From: CAYWRZ01 sp964460845
GTDB taxonomy: Bacteria > Bacteroidota > Bacteroidia > Flavobacteriales_D > UBA2798
Direction of reading: 5' to 3'
DNA length: 64,000 nt
NCBI GenBank assembly: GCA_964460845.1
Contig: CAYWRZ010000006.1
Location: 62,001 to 126,000, forward strand
This document shows, piece by piece, positions 35,698 through 44,880 of the stretch (positions within the stretch are counted from its first letter, which is position 1; each line of letters begins with the position of its first letter). A model generated the notes under the pieces. The model saw only the letters and a list, made by a program, of their open reading frames with translations, did not search any database and was not told the origin of the DNA. The position numbers and the translations under genes were made by a program.

Positions 35698-35868
35698 ATA
35701 ACGTACTAATTTTAAAGGATAATAACCGATAAATAGGACGGAATTTAAACATAAAAAACAGGAATAGGAAATTCTTTTTTCCCAAAAAAGAGAATCATCC
35801 CTGAAACGGAAAAAGAAAAATTGCGCGCGGCGGTAGCCCTAAGCGACGAAGAAAAATAAAAGTTGCGT

Positions 35869-36897
35869 TCAGCGCACGGTGATCTGTCCGGGAATAATAC
35901 CGGCGTAAAAAGAGGTAATCAATTCGCCTGTAGAAGAATAACGGTATATCCTTCCCTGCTGTACGTAGTCGATGGCATCGGCCACATAGACATCGCCGTT
36001 GAGGGGATCGAGACCCAGTGAATACAAATTACGCGAACCTTCGCTGATAAAAGGCGAAGAAGGTAAAGCCGTTGCCGACACGGGCATTCGATATACATCG
36101 CGATGCAGGTAATAAAGGGTATCGCCCGCTGCGTTAAGCTGTAGCCTCCAGGCACCCGACGTAGAAAAAGAAAGGTTTTTCTCGACCTGATTGTTCGCCG
36201 GATTGATGCAATACAAGGCGCTCTGAATACCCGCAGAAGCATTTCCTCCGCAAAGTACCCATACTTTTCCCTGTGCATCGGTACGCAATGAATTACCTCC
36301 GTAACTTACTGTAATGCTGTCGCTAAGCTGATCCGATACCGGATCGATGACATATACTTTGTCGCGCTCCGAATTGGTCACATACACCTGCCCCGCTGTA
36401 AATACCAGCTCTTCGGTCCAGCCCGGACAGGCAATTTGCCCGGTCACCGCATTTGAAGCCAAATCGACAATGCTGATTTTATCGCTGTACAGGTCGGTCA
36501 CATAAGCCTTCCGGTCGCTTACCGGAAGCAGGTAACGCGGCGAAACGAAACCGGTAATGGTCGCGATAGAACTGAAATTTCCCGCATTTACCACCTCCAC
36601 CTTACCCGAGTTATTGACTACAAGGTAAGCCTTGTACCCGACAAAAGTAATGCTCTGACAGACATCGCCCAGGGGACGCTGGTTGGCAGGCTGAAAAAGA
36701 TCGGCGGTGGTCAGCCCCGTAGGAATATCGTGGTAAGAAACCGTCGCATTTCCCCATTGAAAATTGCCTTCGTTGGCAACGAATACACCCCGCGACAATA
36801 CTGCCGGAGGCGCCTGGTAATCGTCGGGGTCGGGCTTGTCTTTGACACACGACACCCCACAGCATACCACTAAAAGAAGAAAGGCGAAGCGTTTCAT
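35869..36897 (-). CDS. Surface beta-propeller lipoprotein, BtuG-like
   Basis: This 342-residue protein has a lipoprotein signal (VVCCGVSC, lipid-modified Cys about residue 17). The rest is made of repeated blade-like units (YLVVNNSGKVEVVNAGNFSS, AYVTDLYSDKISIVDLASN, VYVTNSERDKVYVIDPVSDQ), matching DUF5074/YncE-type beta-propellers. The cobalamin-capturing protein BtuG of gut Bacteroides is a propeller lipoprotein of this sort. With the B12 riboswitch at the head of the operon, the same role is likely here. Last gene of the operon. Confidence 0.82.
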   Translation of the reverse strand: MKRFAFLLLVVCCGVSCVKDKPDPDDYQAPPAVLSRGVFVANEGNFQWGNATVSYHDIPTGLTTADLFQPANQRPLGDVCQSITFVGYKAYLVVNNSGKVEVVNAGNFSSIATITGFVSPRYLLPVSDRKAYVTDLYSDKISIVDLASNAVTGQIACPGWTEELVFTAGQVYVTNSERDKVYVIDPVSDQLSDSITVSYGGNSLRTDAQGKVWVLCGGNASAGIQSALYCINPANNQVEKNLSFSTSGAWRLQLNAAGDTLYYLHRDVYRMPVSATALPSSPFISEGSRNLYSLGLDPLNGDVYVADAIDYVQQGRIYRYSSTGELITSFYAGIIPGQITVR

Positions 36898-36901
36898 AGG
36901 C

Positions 36902-37912
36902 TTATTCGGTAAGTACCAGTTTTTGCGTCACACGCGATTCTCTGCTGAGTACCTGCAACAGATACACACCCGGAGGAATACCTTCGGGAATAAGCTCAAA
37001 AGAAGACTGTTCGGTTCGTTCCGCACGCAGCATTCTTCCCTGCAAGTCGTAAAGCGCAACCGTATAGGTACCGGTAAAATGCGCAGGCAGAACCACACGG
37101 ATGGGCGCATGGCGCGATACGGGATTCGGATATACCGTCAAGGCAAAAGGTTCGGGGCTATCGATTGCCGTGCTGATGTCCTGGTGAATAACCCCTACTC
37201 CGGCCAAATCAAATCCCGAAGAAGGAAAAGGCGTAGGCCAGGGATCGTTCACTTTACGGCCATCGGCATCGCGCGTGGCATAGGCATCTTGCATACAGCC
37301 CACTACATCTATCACCCGTACGTGGGTAATGCTATAAATATCGAGCCCCGCTATTCCCTCAAGCTCTTCGAGATCGAAAGGGGTGCCGTAGAGAGCCCTG
37401 TATTTACCCGCCAGGTTATGAATTTTAGTGGCATCGGTACTGCCGAAACCGTCGGTTTGTACCAACGTATCGGTAAGGGAAACGGAAGGAAAACGGAAAA
37501 AATGGATACCGTCGGAACTCACTTCTACGAAAGCCAGCTCGAGAAAAGTATCGTCGAACGAATTTTCAAATACGGCAAAATCCCAGCCGGAACCGTTTTT
37601 GATCGGATACGGAAAAGTGAGCGTGGCGCTACCGCCATCACCCAAGCTTACCACTCCGCCTGTGCCTGCCTGCCCCGTAGCCATAGCGGCTTCGCCGGCA
37701 GAAGCATAGCCCTGCGCAGGGTCGGCTATATTTTGCAAGCCTCGCTGTACGACACATCCCGAAGCCCAGTTCACAAATACGGAACTGTCTTTGTGAATAG
37801 CCGTAGTGCCCGACTGCCCTACCGGTGGCGCATACTGCGCGCCGGCCGAAAGAGGTAACATAAAAAGGAGCAGTCCTCCGAAGAGAACCGCTCCTGTAAA
37901 GCTATTTTTCAT
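36902..37912 (-). CDS. T9SS-sorted cell-surface protein of the B12 operon
   Basis: This 336-residue protein has a signal peptide ending in AGAQY. The N-terminal domain of about 240 residues (GSGWDFAVFENSFDDTFLEL, FVEVSSDGIHFFRFP, DIYSITHVRVIDVVGC) is a family often found beside cobalamin TonB receptors. Residues about 255-336 are a T9SS type A sorting domain (LTVYPNPVSRHAPIRVVLP, GVYLLQVLS, QKLVLTE). It shares one base (TAATG) with the upstream gene. A direct role in cobalamin binding is inferred from context. Confidence 0.85.
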   Translation of the reverse strand: MKNSFTGAVLFGGLLLFMLPLSAGAQYAPPVGQSGTTAIHKDSSVFVNWASGCVVQRGLQNIADPAQGYASAGEAAMATGQAGTGGVVSLGDGGSATLTFPYPIKNGSGWDFAVFENSFDDTFLELAFVEVSSDGIHFFRFPSVSLTDTLVQTDGFGSTDATKIHNLAGKYRALYGTPFDLEELEGIAGLDIYSITHVRVIDVVGCMQDAYATRDADGRKVNDPWPTPFPSSGFDLAGVGVIHQDISTAIDSPEPFALTVYPNPVSRHAPIRVVLPAHFTGTYTVALYDLQGRMLRAERTEQSSFELIPEGIPPGVYLLQVLSRESRVTQKLVLTE

Positions 37913-38889
37913 TAGTGCTTCATAAAGCGTTTCACGGTGCGCTGCGAGCCCGACACCACCGCCACAAGGTACACTCCGCTTTCGAGGGTAGCAATGTCGA
38001 TGGTACGCTGACCCGAAAACAGCGGTGTGGTCATTTTCAGCTTACCGGTTACATCGTAAATTTCTACGTGCTGCAGCGTTTCTGCAAAGGTAGCATTCAC
38101 AAGGATGAAATCCGAAGCGGGGTTGGGATAGAGGCTAAATTCGGTACGGTTGCTATGCTCGGCTACGTTCACCGGCGTATCGCGGGTAGTAAGGTTATCG
38201 AGGCAGAAATACGAAGGCGTGTTCATTCCAAAGCCGCCCACATCGGAAGAAGAAAGCTCAAACACGAGGCTGTCGGCATTGCCCAAAGAAGAAAGATCCA
38301 ACCAGGTCCAGTCCGACACGATATAATCCTGTGTGTTGTCGCTAAAACGGAAGTCGGCAAGGTAAAAAGCCACACTGTCGGTCGAAAGCACACCGCCAAG
38401 ATAGCTGCGTACGGTAAGCGCAAACCAGTCGGGATCGTTACCGTCGTCGCCGCCAAACTTTTTGGCAAACGAATCGCCGTCGCGCATGCTGTTATAGGCA
38501 TACGTGCTGTTGGTGACGTAAAATCCTTCGACCACTCCACCAGTAGCACTGCCCGTAAGTACCGCTACAGATCCACCTGTGCCTACCGCATAGACCGAAG
38601 AACCGTTATAACCGGTAAGCGCTTTGGTAGCCGCCAGGTTTCCAGGACCGGAAGTAGTGCTGTCGTTGACACGGCTGTAAATAAAACCCGACTGCCAATA
38701 GCCGTAGATATCATCCCAAATGTAACGGTAAGTCACATTTCCGTCCGAAAACGGGGTGGTACTTTCTTCGTCGTAATACTCGTTGCTCCCGAAAGGAAGT
38801 GATTCGAGCGTAGAGACGGTTTGTGCCGAAAGGACAGCCGGTACAAAAGCGGCCGCCAGTAGCAATGATTTAAGGTAATTGTGTTTCAT
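37912..38889 (-). CDS. DUF4465-type T9SS-sorted surface protein
   Basis: This 325-residue protein has a signal peptide (ending LSAQTV). The DUF4465-like domain (FSDGNVTYRYIWDDIYGYWQ, GFYVTNSTYAYNSMRDGDSF, WFALTVRSYLGG) covers most of the protein, and the final about 75 residues are a T9SS type A sorting domain (FSLYPNPASDFILVNATFA, GVYLVAVVSGSQRTVKRFMK). DUF4465 proteins occur next to cobalamin receptors in other Bacteroidota. It lies 11 bases downstream of the receptor gene. Confidence 0.86.
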   Translation of the reverse strand: MKHNYLKSLLLAAAFVPAVLSAQTVSTLESLPFGSNEYYDEESTTPFSDGNVTYRYIWDDIYGYWQSGFIYSRVNDSTTSGPGNLAATKALTGYNGSSVYAVGTGGSVAVLTGSATGGVVEGFYVTNSTYAYNSMRDGDSFAKKFGGDDGNDPDWFALTVRSYLGGVLSTDSVAFYLADFRFSDNTQDYIVSDWTWLDLSSLGNADSLVFELSSSDVGGFGMNTPSYFCLDNLTTRDTPVNVAEHSNRTEFSLYPNPASDFILVNATFAETLQHVEIYDVTGKLKMTTPLFSGQRTIDIATLESGVYLVAVVSGSQRTVKRFMKH

Positions 38890-38900
38890 AGCTTTGATTT

Positions 38901-40844
38901 TTAATTAGAATTATTAGCAAGATTAAGTGTGAGGGTAACCTGGAAATTGGCCAAAGGCATAGGACGATTTTGCGTAAGCTGATATTCTTCTCCGAACAGG
39001 TTATTGATCGCCACCGTAACACGCCCCGACTGCCCTTCCCAGGCAAAGTCGTAAAGCAGGTTAAGCGAGCCTAACGTAAACGGATTCATGTACTGCCGGT
39101 TATCGCTGCTGATAAAACGGTAGCCCGTATAGCTTTGAATGTAGCGAAACGTAAAACGCTTGTATCCTGCCGAAAGCGCCAGGCTTCCGTAGTAACGGGG
39201 CGAATAGATCAGTTGTTTGCCTAAAGAGGCATCGTTTTCACTTTTTGTTTTTTCGTTGGTCGAAAGCACGTAATTCCACTGCCCGTTAAGCCCGAAGCGG
39301 AACAGTCGCGAGTGATGTGAAAAAGCAAACGTGGTTTCGGTACCCCGGCTCCACACTTCCATAATGTTTTGCGGACTCCAGTACGAAGGTCCGGGCAGCC
39401 ATATAATCCAATTGTGTACCCTGCGGTTGAAAGCGGTGACCGATGTTTCGAAACGGGTTACTTTGCGATCGGAGTATCGCTCGTGTTGAAAGCTGAGACC
39501 TGCTTCCTGGTTCCAGCCTTCTTCGGGCAGCAGATCAGGATTCCCTCCGGGGTTCCAGTATAGATCGTTAAACGTAGGCATACGGTAGCTTTTACCCGCC
39601 ATAGCGCGAAGCCTGAAATATTTCCAAACCCTAAGCTCAGCCCCGGCCGAAGCGACAAAAGGCGCTACATCAGCATCGATCAGTTCCTGACGCAGGCTCA
39701 CATTGGCCGCAAAGCGACCGTTGGGAAGCCTGAATTTATAGGCCCCGAAAAGCGCGCTGCGATTTTGTCCGGCGGCACCTCCATAGCCCCCGGCCCTGGC
39801 TCCGGTATAGGTATTGTTCAGTCCCGCCTGCAAGAGGTGATTTTCGTGCAAGGTGTAAGTGGCTTCCGTTTCGGTAATAAAGGTATTTGCCAAATTTTGC
39901 GAGGGCTTTTGCAGGGTCGAATCGAAATAGACCAGCTCTTCGTTGAACCAGGCGCTACGCGCTACGATCAGCCATCTGTTTTTGTGGTATTGCCATTCGG
40001 CCGAACTACGGTAAGCTATATCGTGCTGCATGGCATCGCTCAGCGGCTGGGTCAGCGTAGGTGAAAGGCTACGCTCGTTGTTTTGGTACCAAAAACGTAA
40101 ATTGATTTTCTGATAAGGATTAATGACGTAATAATTATCGGCCATCACTCCGTATTGTCGCACTTCGGCATGCTGGAGCCTTTCGAGCGGAGCCAGCGGC
40201 TTGGTATAATTATGATACGGAAAATCGTTTTGTGCGGTGTGGTAAAAAGCCTTGAGCGAATGTTTCCATCTTTTTTTCCCGCCGTCTATCCGCAAGCCGT
40301 GAAAATAATCGCTGAAGCTGCCCACCGAATGCACCAGACTCCAGCGGGGCGTATCTCCCAACTCGGGCCGGTTGCGAAGCTGTATGGCGCCGGCCATGGA
40401 ACCGCTGCCCCAAATCGAAGAGCTGCTGCCGTATTCTACTTCGACCTGATCGAAGAAAAGCACCGGAAGCAACGAAAAATCATGCTGCCCGTTCATCGGG
40501 CTATTCAGGTTAAAGCCGTTCCAAAGCAGGGCGGTCTGACTGGCATTGGCACCTCTGAAAGCCGAAGTGGCCAGCGCACCGGGACCATACACTTTCATAA
40601 ACATCAGGTTCTGCTGCTGCATCAGTTCCGACAGCGTACGCCCTTTGTGTAGCTGCATATCGAGCGTATCGACCAGGGTGGTTTTGGTACCGGCCTGAAA
40701 AACGGCAGAACGATGGCCAAACACCGTCACCTCTGTCAGACGACGCAAGGTGTCGGGTTGCTCCTGGGCCGAGGCCGACAGGACACTACAAAAAAGCGCT
40801 GCTATCAGGAATAAATTCTTCACGTACTGCCGATAAAACAGCAT
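38901..40844 (-). CDS. btuB: TonB-dependent receptor, probable cobalamin transporter
   Basis: This 647-residue outer-membrane receptor should import cobalamin with TonB energy. A signal peptide (NLFLIAALFCSVLSASAQ) precedes the plug (LTEVTVFGHRSAVFQ, then SELMQQQNLMFMKVYGPGAL, GANASQTALLWNGFNLNSPM). The barrel ends in a strand close to LANFQVTLTLNLANNSN. I start it at 40844 because upstream in-frame codons lie in or next to the riboswitch and would precede the signal peptide. The cobalamin riboswitch immediately upstream defines the substrate. Confidence 0.9.
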   Translation of the reverse strand: MLFYRQYVKNLFLIAALFCSVLSASAQEQPDTLRRLTEVTVFGHRSAVFQAGTKTTLVDTLDMQLHKGRTLSELMQQQNLMFMKVYGPGALATSAFRGANASQTALLWNGFNLNSPMNGQHDFSLLPVLFFDQVEVEYGSSSSIWGSGSMAGAIQLRNRPELGDTPRWSLVHSVGSFSDYFHGLRIDGGKKRWKHSLKAFYHTAQNDFPYHNYTKPLAPLERLQHAEVRQYGVMADNYYVINPYQKINLRFWYQNNERSLSPTLTQPLSDAMQHDIAYRSSAEWQYHKNRWLIVARSAWFNEELVYFDSTLQKPSQNLANTFITETEATYTLHENHLLQAGLNNTYTGARAGGYGGAAGQNRSALFGAYKFRLPNGRFAANVSLRQELIDADVAPFVASAGAELRVWKYFRLRAMAGKSYRMPTFNDLYWNPGGNPDLLPEEGWNQEAGLSFQHERYSDRKVTRFETSVTAFNRRVHNWIIWLPGPSYWSPQNIMEVWSRGTETTFAFSHHSRLFRFGLNGQWNYVLSTNEKTKSENDASLGKQLIYSPRYYGSLALSAGYKRFTFRYIQSYTGYRFISSDNRQYMNPFTLGSLNLLYDFAWEGQSGRVTVAINNLFGEEYQLTQNRPMPLANFQVTLTLNLANNSN

Positions 40845-40933
40845 GTCCGGAAAGCGCCATAAAATACAATGCGAATCGTGAAGGAAGACACTGCACCTCA
40901 TTTTGCCTCTTTTCCCGGAAGCATCCTGTGTAT

Positions 40934-41107
40934 GTAGATAATGGCAGGTCTTCTGACTTAGCTCCGTGCGAACCGGCCTTCCCATTCCCTCATAAACGGA
41001 ACAGTGGCAGAAGAAGGGTTCACACCTTCGGGAGCATTACAGCTGCGGGTACAGTCCCGGATTTTCACCGGCTTCCCTTTTCATCCCGACCTGGTCGGGA
41101 ACCAATA
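40934..41107 (-). promoter_or_regulatory. Cobalamin (AdoCbl-type) riboswitch
   Basis: On the minus strand the leader contains GGATGAAAAGGGAAGCCGGT, GGGACTGTACCCGCAGCTGT and the B12-box-like AGTCAGAAGACCTGCCAT, in the order and spacing of cobalamin riboswitches. It ends about 90 bases before the receptor start. It should repress the four-gene uptake operon when cobalamin is abundant. Confidence 0.95.
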
Positions 41108-41114
41108 TCAGGGG

Positions 41115-41122
41115 CAAAAGTA
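41115..41122 (-). promoter_or_regulatory. -7 box of the cobalamin operon
   Basis: Reading the minus strand, TACTTTTG matches TAnnTTTG exactly and would start transcription just before the riboswitch. The -33 region is poor (CTTT instead of TTTG). Confidence 0.55.
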
Positions 41123-41197
41123 AACTATTTTTCCCGGAATAAAAGAAAAATGAAACTCGCCTTCGGAAAGCCCGGAATTAGCCGGATTCAGCCTTTT

Positions 41198-41755
41198 TTA
41201 AAGGCTGCACTTATATACAAATGCGGGGGGAATGTTCATCGGGGTAAAGGCGATCTTCACACGGCTGAACTTGCTCTTGAGCAATTTGTGGGCATTGAGC
41301 GAATACTGGAACTGAATGAACAGGCCCTCGGGGTCGAGGTATTTCACCGCCTGATTGAGAATGGTGTTTTTTACCGTATCGGGAATCACGGTAAAGGGCA
41401 GCGAAGACACGGTATAATCCGCTTTTTCGACGCCGTGCTGCGCAAGGTACTCCCCTATTTTTTCGGCCGTATCGTGGATCAGAATAAGACGTGGATCGTT
41501 TATTTCTTTGCGGATAAGAGCACAAAAACGCACCTGCGTTTCAAAGGCAAAAAGCTTCGCATCGGGACGCATCTGACGAAGCAGCTCTTTCGTAAACACA
41601 CCGGTACCCGGGCCAAGCTCTACAATGTTACGCGCCTTCTTAAAATCTATCGGCGCCATCATTTTTTTAGCTAAAAACTGGGAACTGGGCGCAATGGCCC
41701 CAACGGTTTTTCTTTCTCTCAGAAACTCCTGAAGAAAACGAAGGCGTTTGATCAT
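41198..41755 (-). CDS. SAM-dependent methyltransferase, phospholipid N-methyltransferase-like
   Basis: This 185-residue enzyme has the SAM-binding motif NIVELGPGTGVFTKELLRQ (from about residue 42) and the later ADYTVSSLPFTVIPDTVKN, the pattern of PmtA-type phosphatidylethanolamine methyltransferases and their rRNA dimethylase relatives. The N-terminus FLREFLRERKTVGAIAPSSQ-like segment is characteristic of that group. I start it at 41755 (MIKRLRF); the upstream extension to 41821 is unlike the family. The substrate is not certain. Confidence 0.82.
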   Translation of the reverse strand: MIKRLRFLQEFLRERKTVGAIAPSSQFLAKKMMAPIDFKKARNIVELGPGTGVFTKELLRQMRPDAKLFAFETQVRFCALIRKEINDPRLILIHDTAEKIGEYLAQHGVEKADYTVSSLPFTVIPDTVKNTILNQAVKYLDPEGLFIQFQYSLNAHKLLKSKFSRVKIAFTPMNIPPAFVYKCSL

Positions 41756-41792
41756 CCGGCAGAAAGGTTTTGCAGTATAAGTAAGTATTTCA

Positions 41793-41800
41793 CAAAAGTA
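41793..41800 (-). promoter_or_regulatory. Candidate -7 box for the methyltransferase gene
   Basis: TACTTTTG on the minus strand, about 38 bases before the chosen start. The nearest TTG is only 15 bases upstream, not the expected 19-20. The box lies inside the upstream start option, which supports the shorter protein. Confidence 0.4.
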
Positions 41801-41940
41801 AAAAAAGGATGCAGTCAACACCGCTTTTTTAAAAACTTAATACGCTTGTTTTTAAGGCCCGCCCCTAACTAAGTTGCTAAACCCGGATTTATTACCTTTA
41901 TTGCCCGTGACCGTATTGTTTTTCTGTCAAACCGAATCGC

Positions 41941-42570
41941 TTGTCTGTTACCTACCTTATCATCGCCGCCTGCTGTATCGTGTCTTACATCGGCTTCCAA
42001 AACCGTGATTTTTTTTACCGGTACAGCTTTAGCCCATACTCGGTAAAAGCGCACAACCAGTGGTACCGCTTTTTCACCCATGCTTTTTTACATGCCGACT
42101 GGTTTCACCTGCTGCTCAATATGTACGTACTGTATATGTTCGGCCAGTTGGTAGAGCACAATTTTGTCAATCATTTCGAAGCGAAAGGACTGCTGTATTT
42201 TGTGCTGCTCTACGTGGGCGGTATCCTGTTTTCGACCCTGCAGGCTTACCGTCGCCATCGCGACGACCCGGGCTATAATTCTATCGGCGCTTCGGGGGCC
42301 GTATCGGCTGTGGTGCTGGCCTCGATCATTATGTACCCCATAGGCGATATCGTGCTGATTTTCTTGCCTTTTCTACCCATACCGGCCTTTGTGTTCGGGT
42401 TGCTCTATCTGCTGGGCGAAGCCTGGATGGCCCGTAACCGGCAAAGCCGTATCGCACACGATGCCCACCTCTTAGGCGGAATTTTCGGGCTGCTGTTTAC
42501 CGTTTGTATCGACTACCGGTACCTTATTGATCTGATTGCCCAACTCAAACTGTATTTCGGGTATGCCTAA
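41941..42570 (+). CDS. Rhomboid-family intramembrane serine protease
   Basis: This 209-residue membrane protein has about six helices. The catalytic Ser118 is in IGASGAVSAV and His176 in HDAHLLGGIFG, and the conserved HADWFHLLLNMYVLYMFG lies in the second helix. The start is TTG at 41941; no ATG is available upstream. It overlaps the phosphatase gene by 8 bases. Substrates are unknown. Confidence 0.92.
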   Translation: MSVTYLIIAACCIVSYIGFQNRDFFYRYSFSPYSVKAHNQWYRFFTHAFLHADWFHLLLNMYVLYMFGQLVEHNFVNHFEAKGLLYFVLLYVGGILFSTLQAYRRHRDDPGYNSIGASGAVSAVVLASIIMYPIGDIVLIFLPFLPIPAFVFGLLYLLGEAWMARNRQSRIAHDAHLLGGIFGLLFTVCIDYRYLIDLIAQLKLYFGYA

Positions 42571-43042
42571 AGCCGTATTTCTGGATCGCGACGGGGTGCT
42601 TAACCGCGAACGCGGCGACTACACCTACCGTACCGAAGATTTTGAAGTGCTGCCCGATGTGGCCGAAACGCTGAAAGCCTTAAAAGAAAAAGGCTACCTG
42701 CTTATCGTGATCACCAACCAGGGCGGAATCGCCAAAGGCTTGTACAGCCATACCGATTTCGACCGCGTACAGCAAAAGCTGGAACAGACCCTGCAAGCGG
42801 CAGGTGTAGCGATAGACGATACCTATTATTGTCCGCACCACCCCGATCACAGTCGCTGCCTTTGCCGCAAGCCCGATTCGTTGCTGCTCGAAAAAGCCAT
42901 TGCCCGCTACCGCCTCGACCGTGCAAAATGCTGGTTTGTCGGCGACCGGGAACGCGACATCCTTGCCGGAGAAAAAGTAGGCATAAAAACCCTGAGAATA
43001 GAATCGAATTCTTCGCTTTTGCGTATTTTAGAACAAATTTGA
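42563..43042 (+). CDS. gmhB: HAD phosphatase, heptose-1,7-bisphosphate 7-phosphatase-like
   Basis: This 159-residue HAD-family enzyme has the nucleophile pair Asp8/Asp10 in FLDRDGVLN, the VITNQGGIAKG motif and a late FVGDRERDILAG acid pair. The zinc loop CPHHPDHSRCLCRKP is typical of GmhB, which makes heptose for lipopolysaccharide; related histidinol phosphatases share it. I start at 42563 (MPKAVF), which gives the standard N-terminus. Confidence 0.88.
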   Translation: MPKAVFLDRDGVLNRERGDYTYRTEDFEVLPDVAETLKALKEKGYLLIVITNQGGIAKGLYSHTDFDRVQQKLEQTLQAAGVAIDDTYYCPHHPDHSRCLCRKPDSLLLEKAIARYRLDRAKCWFVGDRERDILAGEKVGIKTLRIESNSSLLRILEQI

Positions 43043-43045
43043 CGT

Positions 43046-43900
43046 ATGTCTGCTTCATTATTTGCCAACGTCAACGGCACACTGGTCGATGCCACTTCCC
43101 CGTATCTCGACGGAAAGAACCGGGCTTTTCGCTATGGCGACGGGCTTTTCGAGAGCATACGTGTCATCAACGGCAGGCCGCTGTTTTTGGAACATCACCT
43201 GGCTCGCCTGCGCGAAGGGATGCAGGTGCTGCGTATGGATCTGCCTGAAGACTATTCGACCGATTTTTTCGAGAAGCAACTGCTGCAACTGCTGGAAGCG
43301 AACCGCTTTAACGAAGGCGCAAGACTAAGGCTTACCGTGTTCCGTCAGGAGGGTGGATATTATCATCCGAAAACCAACTCACCGGGCTTCTGCATCGAAG
43401 CCGAAGCACTGGAACATAACCGCTATCACCTTAACGAAGACGGACTGGCGGTCGATCTTTACACCGAAATCAAAAAACCGGTTAACAAGCTCTCGATCTA
43501 CAAAACCTGTAACGGACTACAATATATAGTAGGTGCGCTTTGGGCTCGCGAACAGAAGCTGGACGATGCGCTCATCGTAAACGACAAAGGACATATTATC
43601 GAAGCGACCGGCGCCAACCTGTTTATTGTCTGTAACGGAGTGCTTTATACCCCTTCGCTGACCGATGGCTGCCTGGCCGGGGTAATGCGCATGCAGATTA
43701 TCAACCTGGCGCTCGAACACAAAATAAAAGTGTATGAATGCAGCCTTTCACCGCAAAACCTACTGGTAGCCGACGAAATATTCCTGACCAACGCCATACG
43801 CGGATTGCAATGGGTAAGCAGCTACCGGATGAAAAGGTATTACAACTCGGTGACCCGAGGGCTGCTCGACAAGCTGAATCAATTAGCGGAAGCGAAGTAG
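43046..43900 (+). CDS. Class IV aminotransferase
   Basis: This 284-residue PLP enzyme is of the branched-chain/D-amino acid aminotransferase or aminodeoxychorismate lyase fold type IV. Visible motifs are AFRYGDGLFESIRVINGRP, LSIYKTCNGLQYIVGALWA with the PLP-type lysine, and EATGANLFIV. The ending ADEIFLTNAIRGLQWV fits the family. Substrate cannot be told from motifs. It lies 3 bases after the phosphatase gene. Confidence 0.9.
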   Translation: MSASLFANVNGTLVDATSPYLDGKNRAFRYGDGLFESIRVINGRPLFLEHHLARLREGMQVLRMDLPEDYSTDFFEKQLLQLLEANRFNEGARLRLTVFRQEGGYYHPKTNSPGFCIEAEALEHNRYHLNEDGLAVDLYTEIKKPVNKLSIYKTCNGLQYIVGALWAREQKLDDALIVNDKGHIIEATGANLFIVCNGVLYTPSLTDGCLAGVMRMQIINLALEHKIKVYECSLSPQNLLVADEIFLTNAIRGLQWVSSYRMKRYYNSVTRGLLDKLNQLAEAK

Positions 43901-44182
43901 CCCTGCGTTTCGGAGTTTACCACTGATTTCTTTTTCCGCAAGGAATCCCTTGCCAGAGCACATAATCGAAGGAAATCTATCGACTAATTTCTGATACTTC
44001 CTCTTTTGAAAAGTCTTGTCACTTCGGAAGACTCCATTCATATACATAATTGATAGCTAATTGATTAATTGCACCCATGAGTTACAAAAAACGGCCATTA
44101 TGAAGGTTCGCACTTTTACATAAATAGTTTTATTTTTCTTTGTGTTTGTGAGGAATTACGCAATTTAAGCCAGGGAGGTAGA

Positions 44183-44560
44183 ATGCACAAAAAAGCTGTT
44201 TCTTCTGAAAAGTCATTTAAAGCGGAAGTACGTATTCATAAAAGGAATGACGAAGATCCTCCGCATTTTCATAATACCTGTGGGCAGATTGTTGAATTGG
44301 GTAAAGACTATAAACTATCACAGCCTATTCCTTATCGTATAGAATATGAGAATGGGGAACTGATCGGTTCTATAGAAATGTTAGGTATATATGAATATGC
44401 CGAAACCCTAAGCCAATTGAATACAGCACTGAAGTCTTATATTGTTCGGCTCTATAAAATGCTAGAAAATAAAGAGGATAAAAAATTATCCCACGAACTT
44501 CTTGCTCAAAAAAGAAAGCTGAATTCACTTATTTCTGCAGAAGCCTCTAATCCGAAATAA
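44183..44560 (+). CDS. Unknown protein of a two-gene AT-rich module
   Basis: The 125-residue protein is unrecognised. It starts with basic residues, then KAEVRIHKRNDEDPPHFH, a short beta-rich middle (YRIEYENGELIGSIEMLGIY) and a helical, lysine-rich tail. A strong Shine-Dalgarno site (GGGAGG) lies 6 bases before the ATG, unusual for this genome. The codon use is much more AT-rich than its neighbours. The partner gene begins 2 bases after its stop, an arrangement typical of toxin-antitoxin pairs. Confidence 0.75.
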   Translation: MHKKAVSSEKSFKAEVRIHKRNDEDPPHFHNTCGQIVELGKDYKLSQPIPYRIEYENGELIGSIEMLGIYEYAETLSQLNTALKSYIVRLYKMLENKEDKKLSHELLAQKRKLNSLISAEASNPK

Positions 44561-44562
44561 TT

Positions 44563-44877
44563 ATGGCTTTTCATGTATTTAAGGAAAAGGAAGTGCGCGA
44601 TGCCATGCGAAGAAAACTACCTTTTCGAAAGAAATCAGGTAAACGTTCAGGGCATGTAACCGGATTTGTGGAGGTTGATGAGATAATGGTCGCTCATGTC
44701 ACCCTACCCAATCCGCACGCAAAAGAGTTTGGTCCTAACAAAGCTAAAAGGGCGGCCAGTCAGATGAGACTTTCTCCTGTTCAATATAAAGATTTTGTCT
44801 CCTGTAAAATGTCAAAAGAGGAGTATATCACACACATCAGGCAAACACACCTTATCGACGAGCAAGGCACGCTGTAA
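44563..44877 (+). CDS. Small HicA-like protein, possible toxin-antitoxin partner
   Basis: This 104-residue protein has the order of a HicA-like double-stranded-RNA-binding fold: a basic N-terminus with a GKRSGHVTG stretch, a strand ending VTLPNPHAKEF, then helices with LSPVQYKDFVSCKMSKEEY. This resemblance is suggestive only. It is AT-rich like its partner and ends 3 bases from the convergent receptor gene. Confidence 0.65.
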   Translation: MAFHVFKEKEVRDAMRRKLPFRKKSGKRSGHVTGFVEVDEIMVAHVTLPNPHAKEFGPNKAKRAASQMRLSPVQYKDFVSCKMSKEEYITHIRQTHLIDEQGTL

Positions 44878-44880
44878 AAA

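Noticed and set aside
40845..40985. Upstream extension of the cobalamin receptor
   Set aside because: It overlaps the riboswitch and would bury the signal peptide inside the protein.
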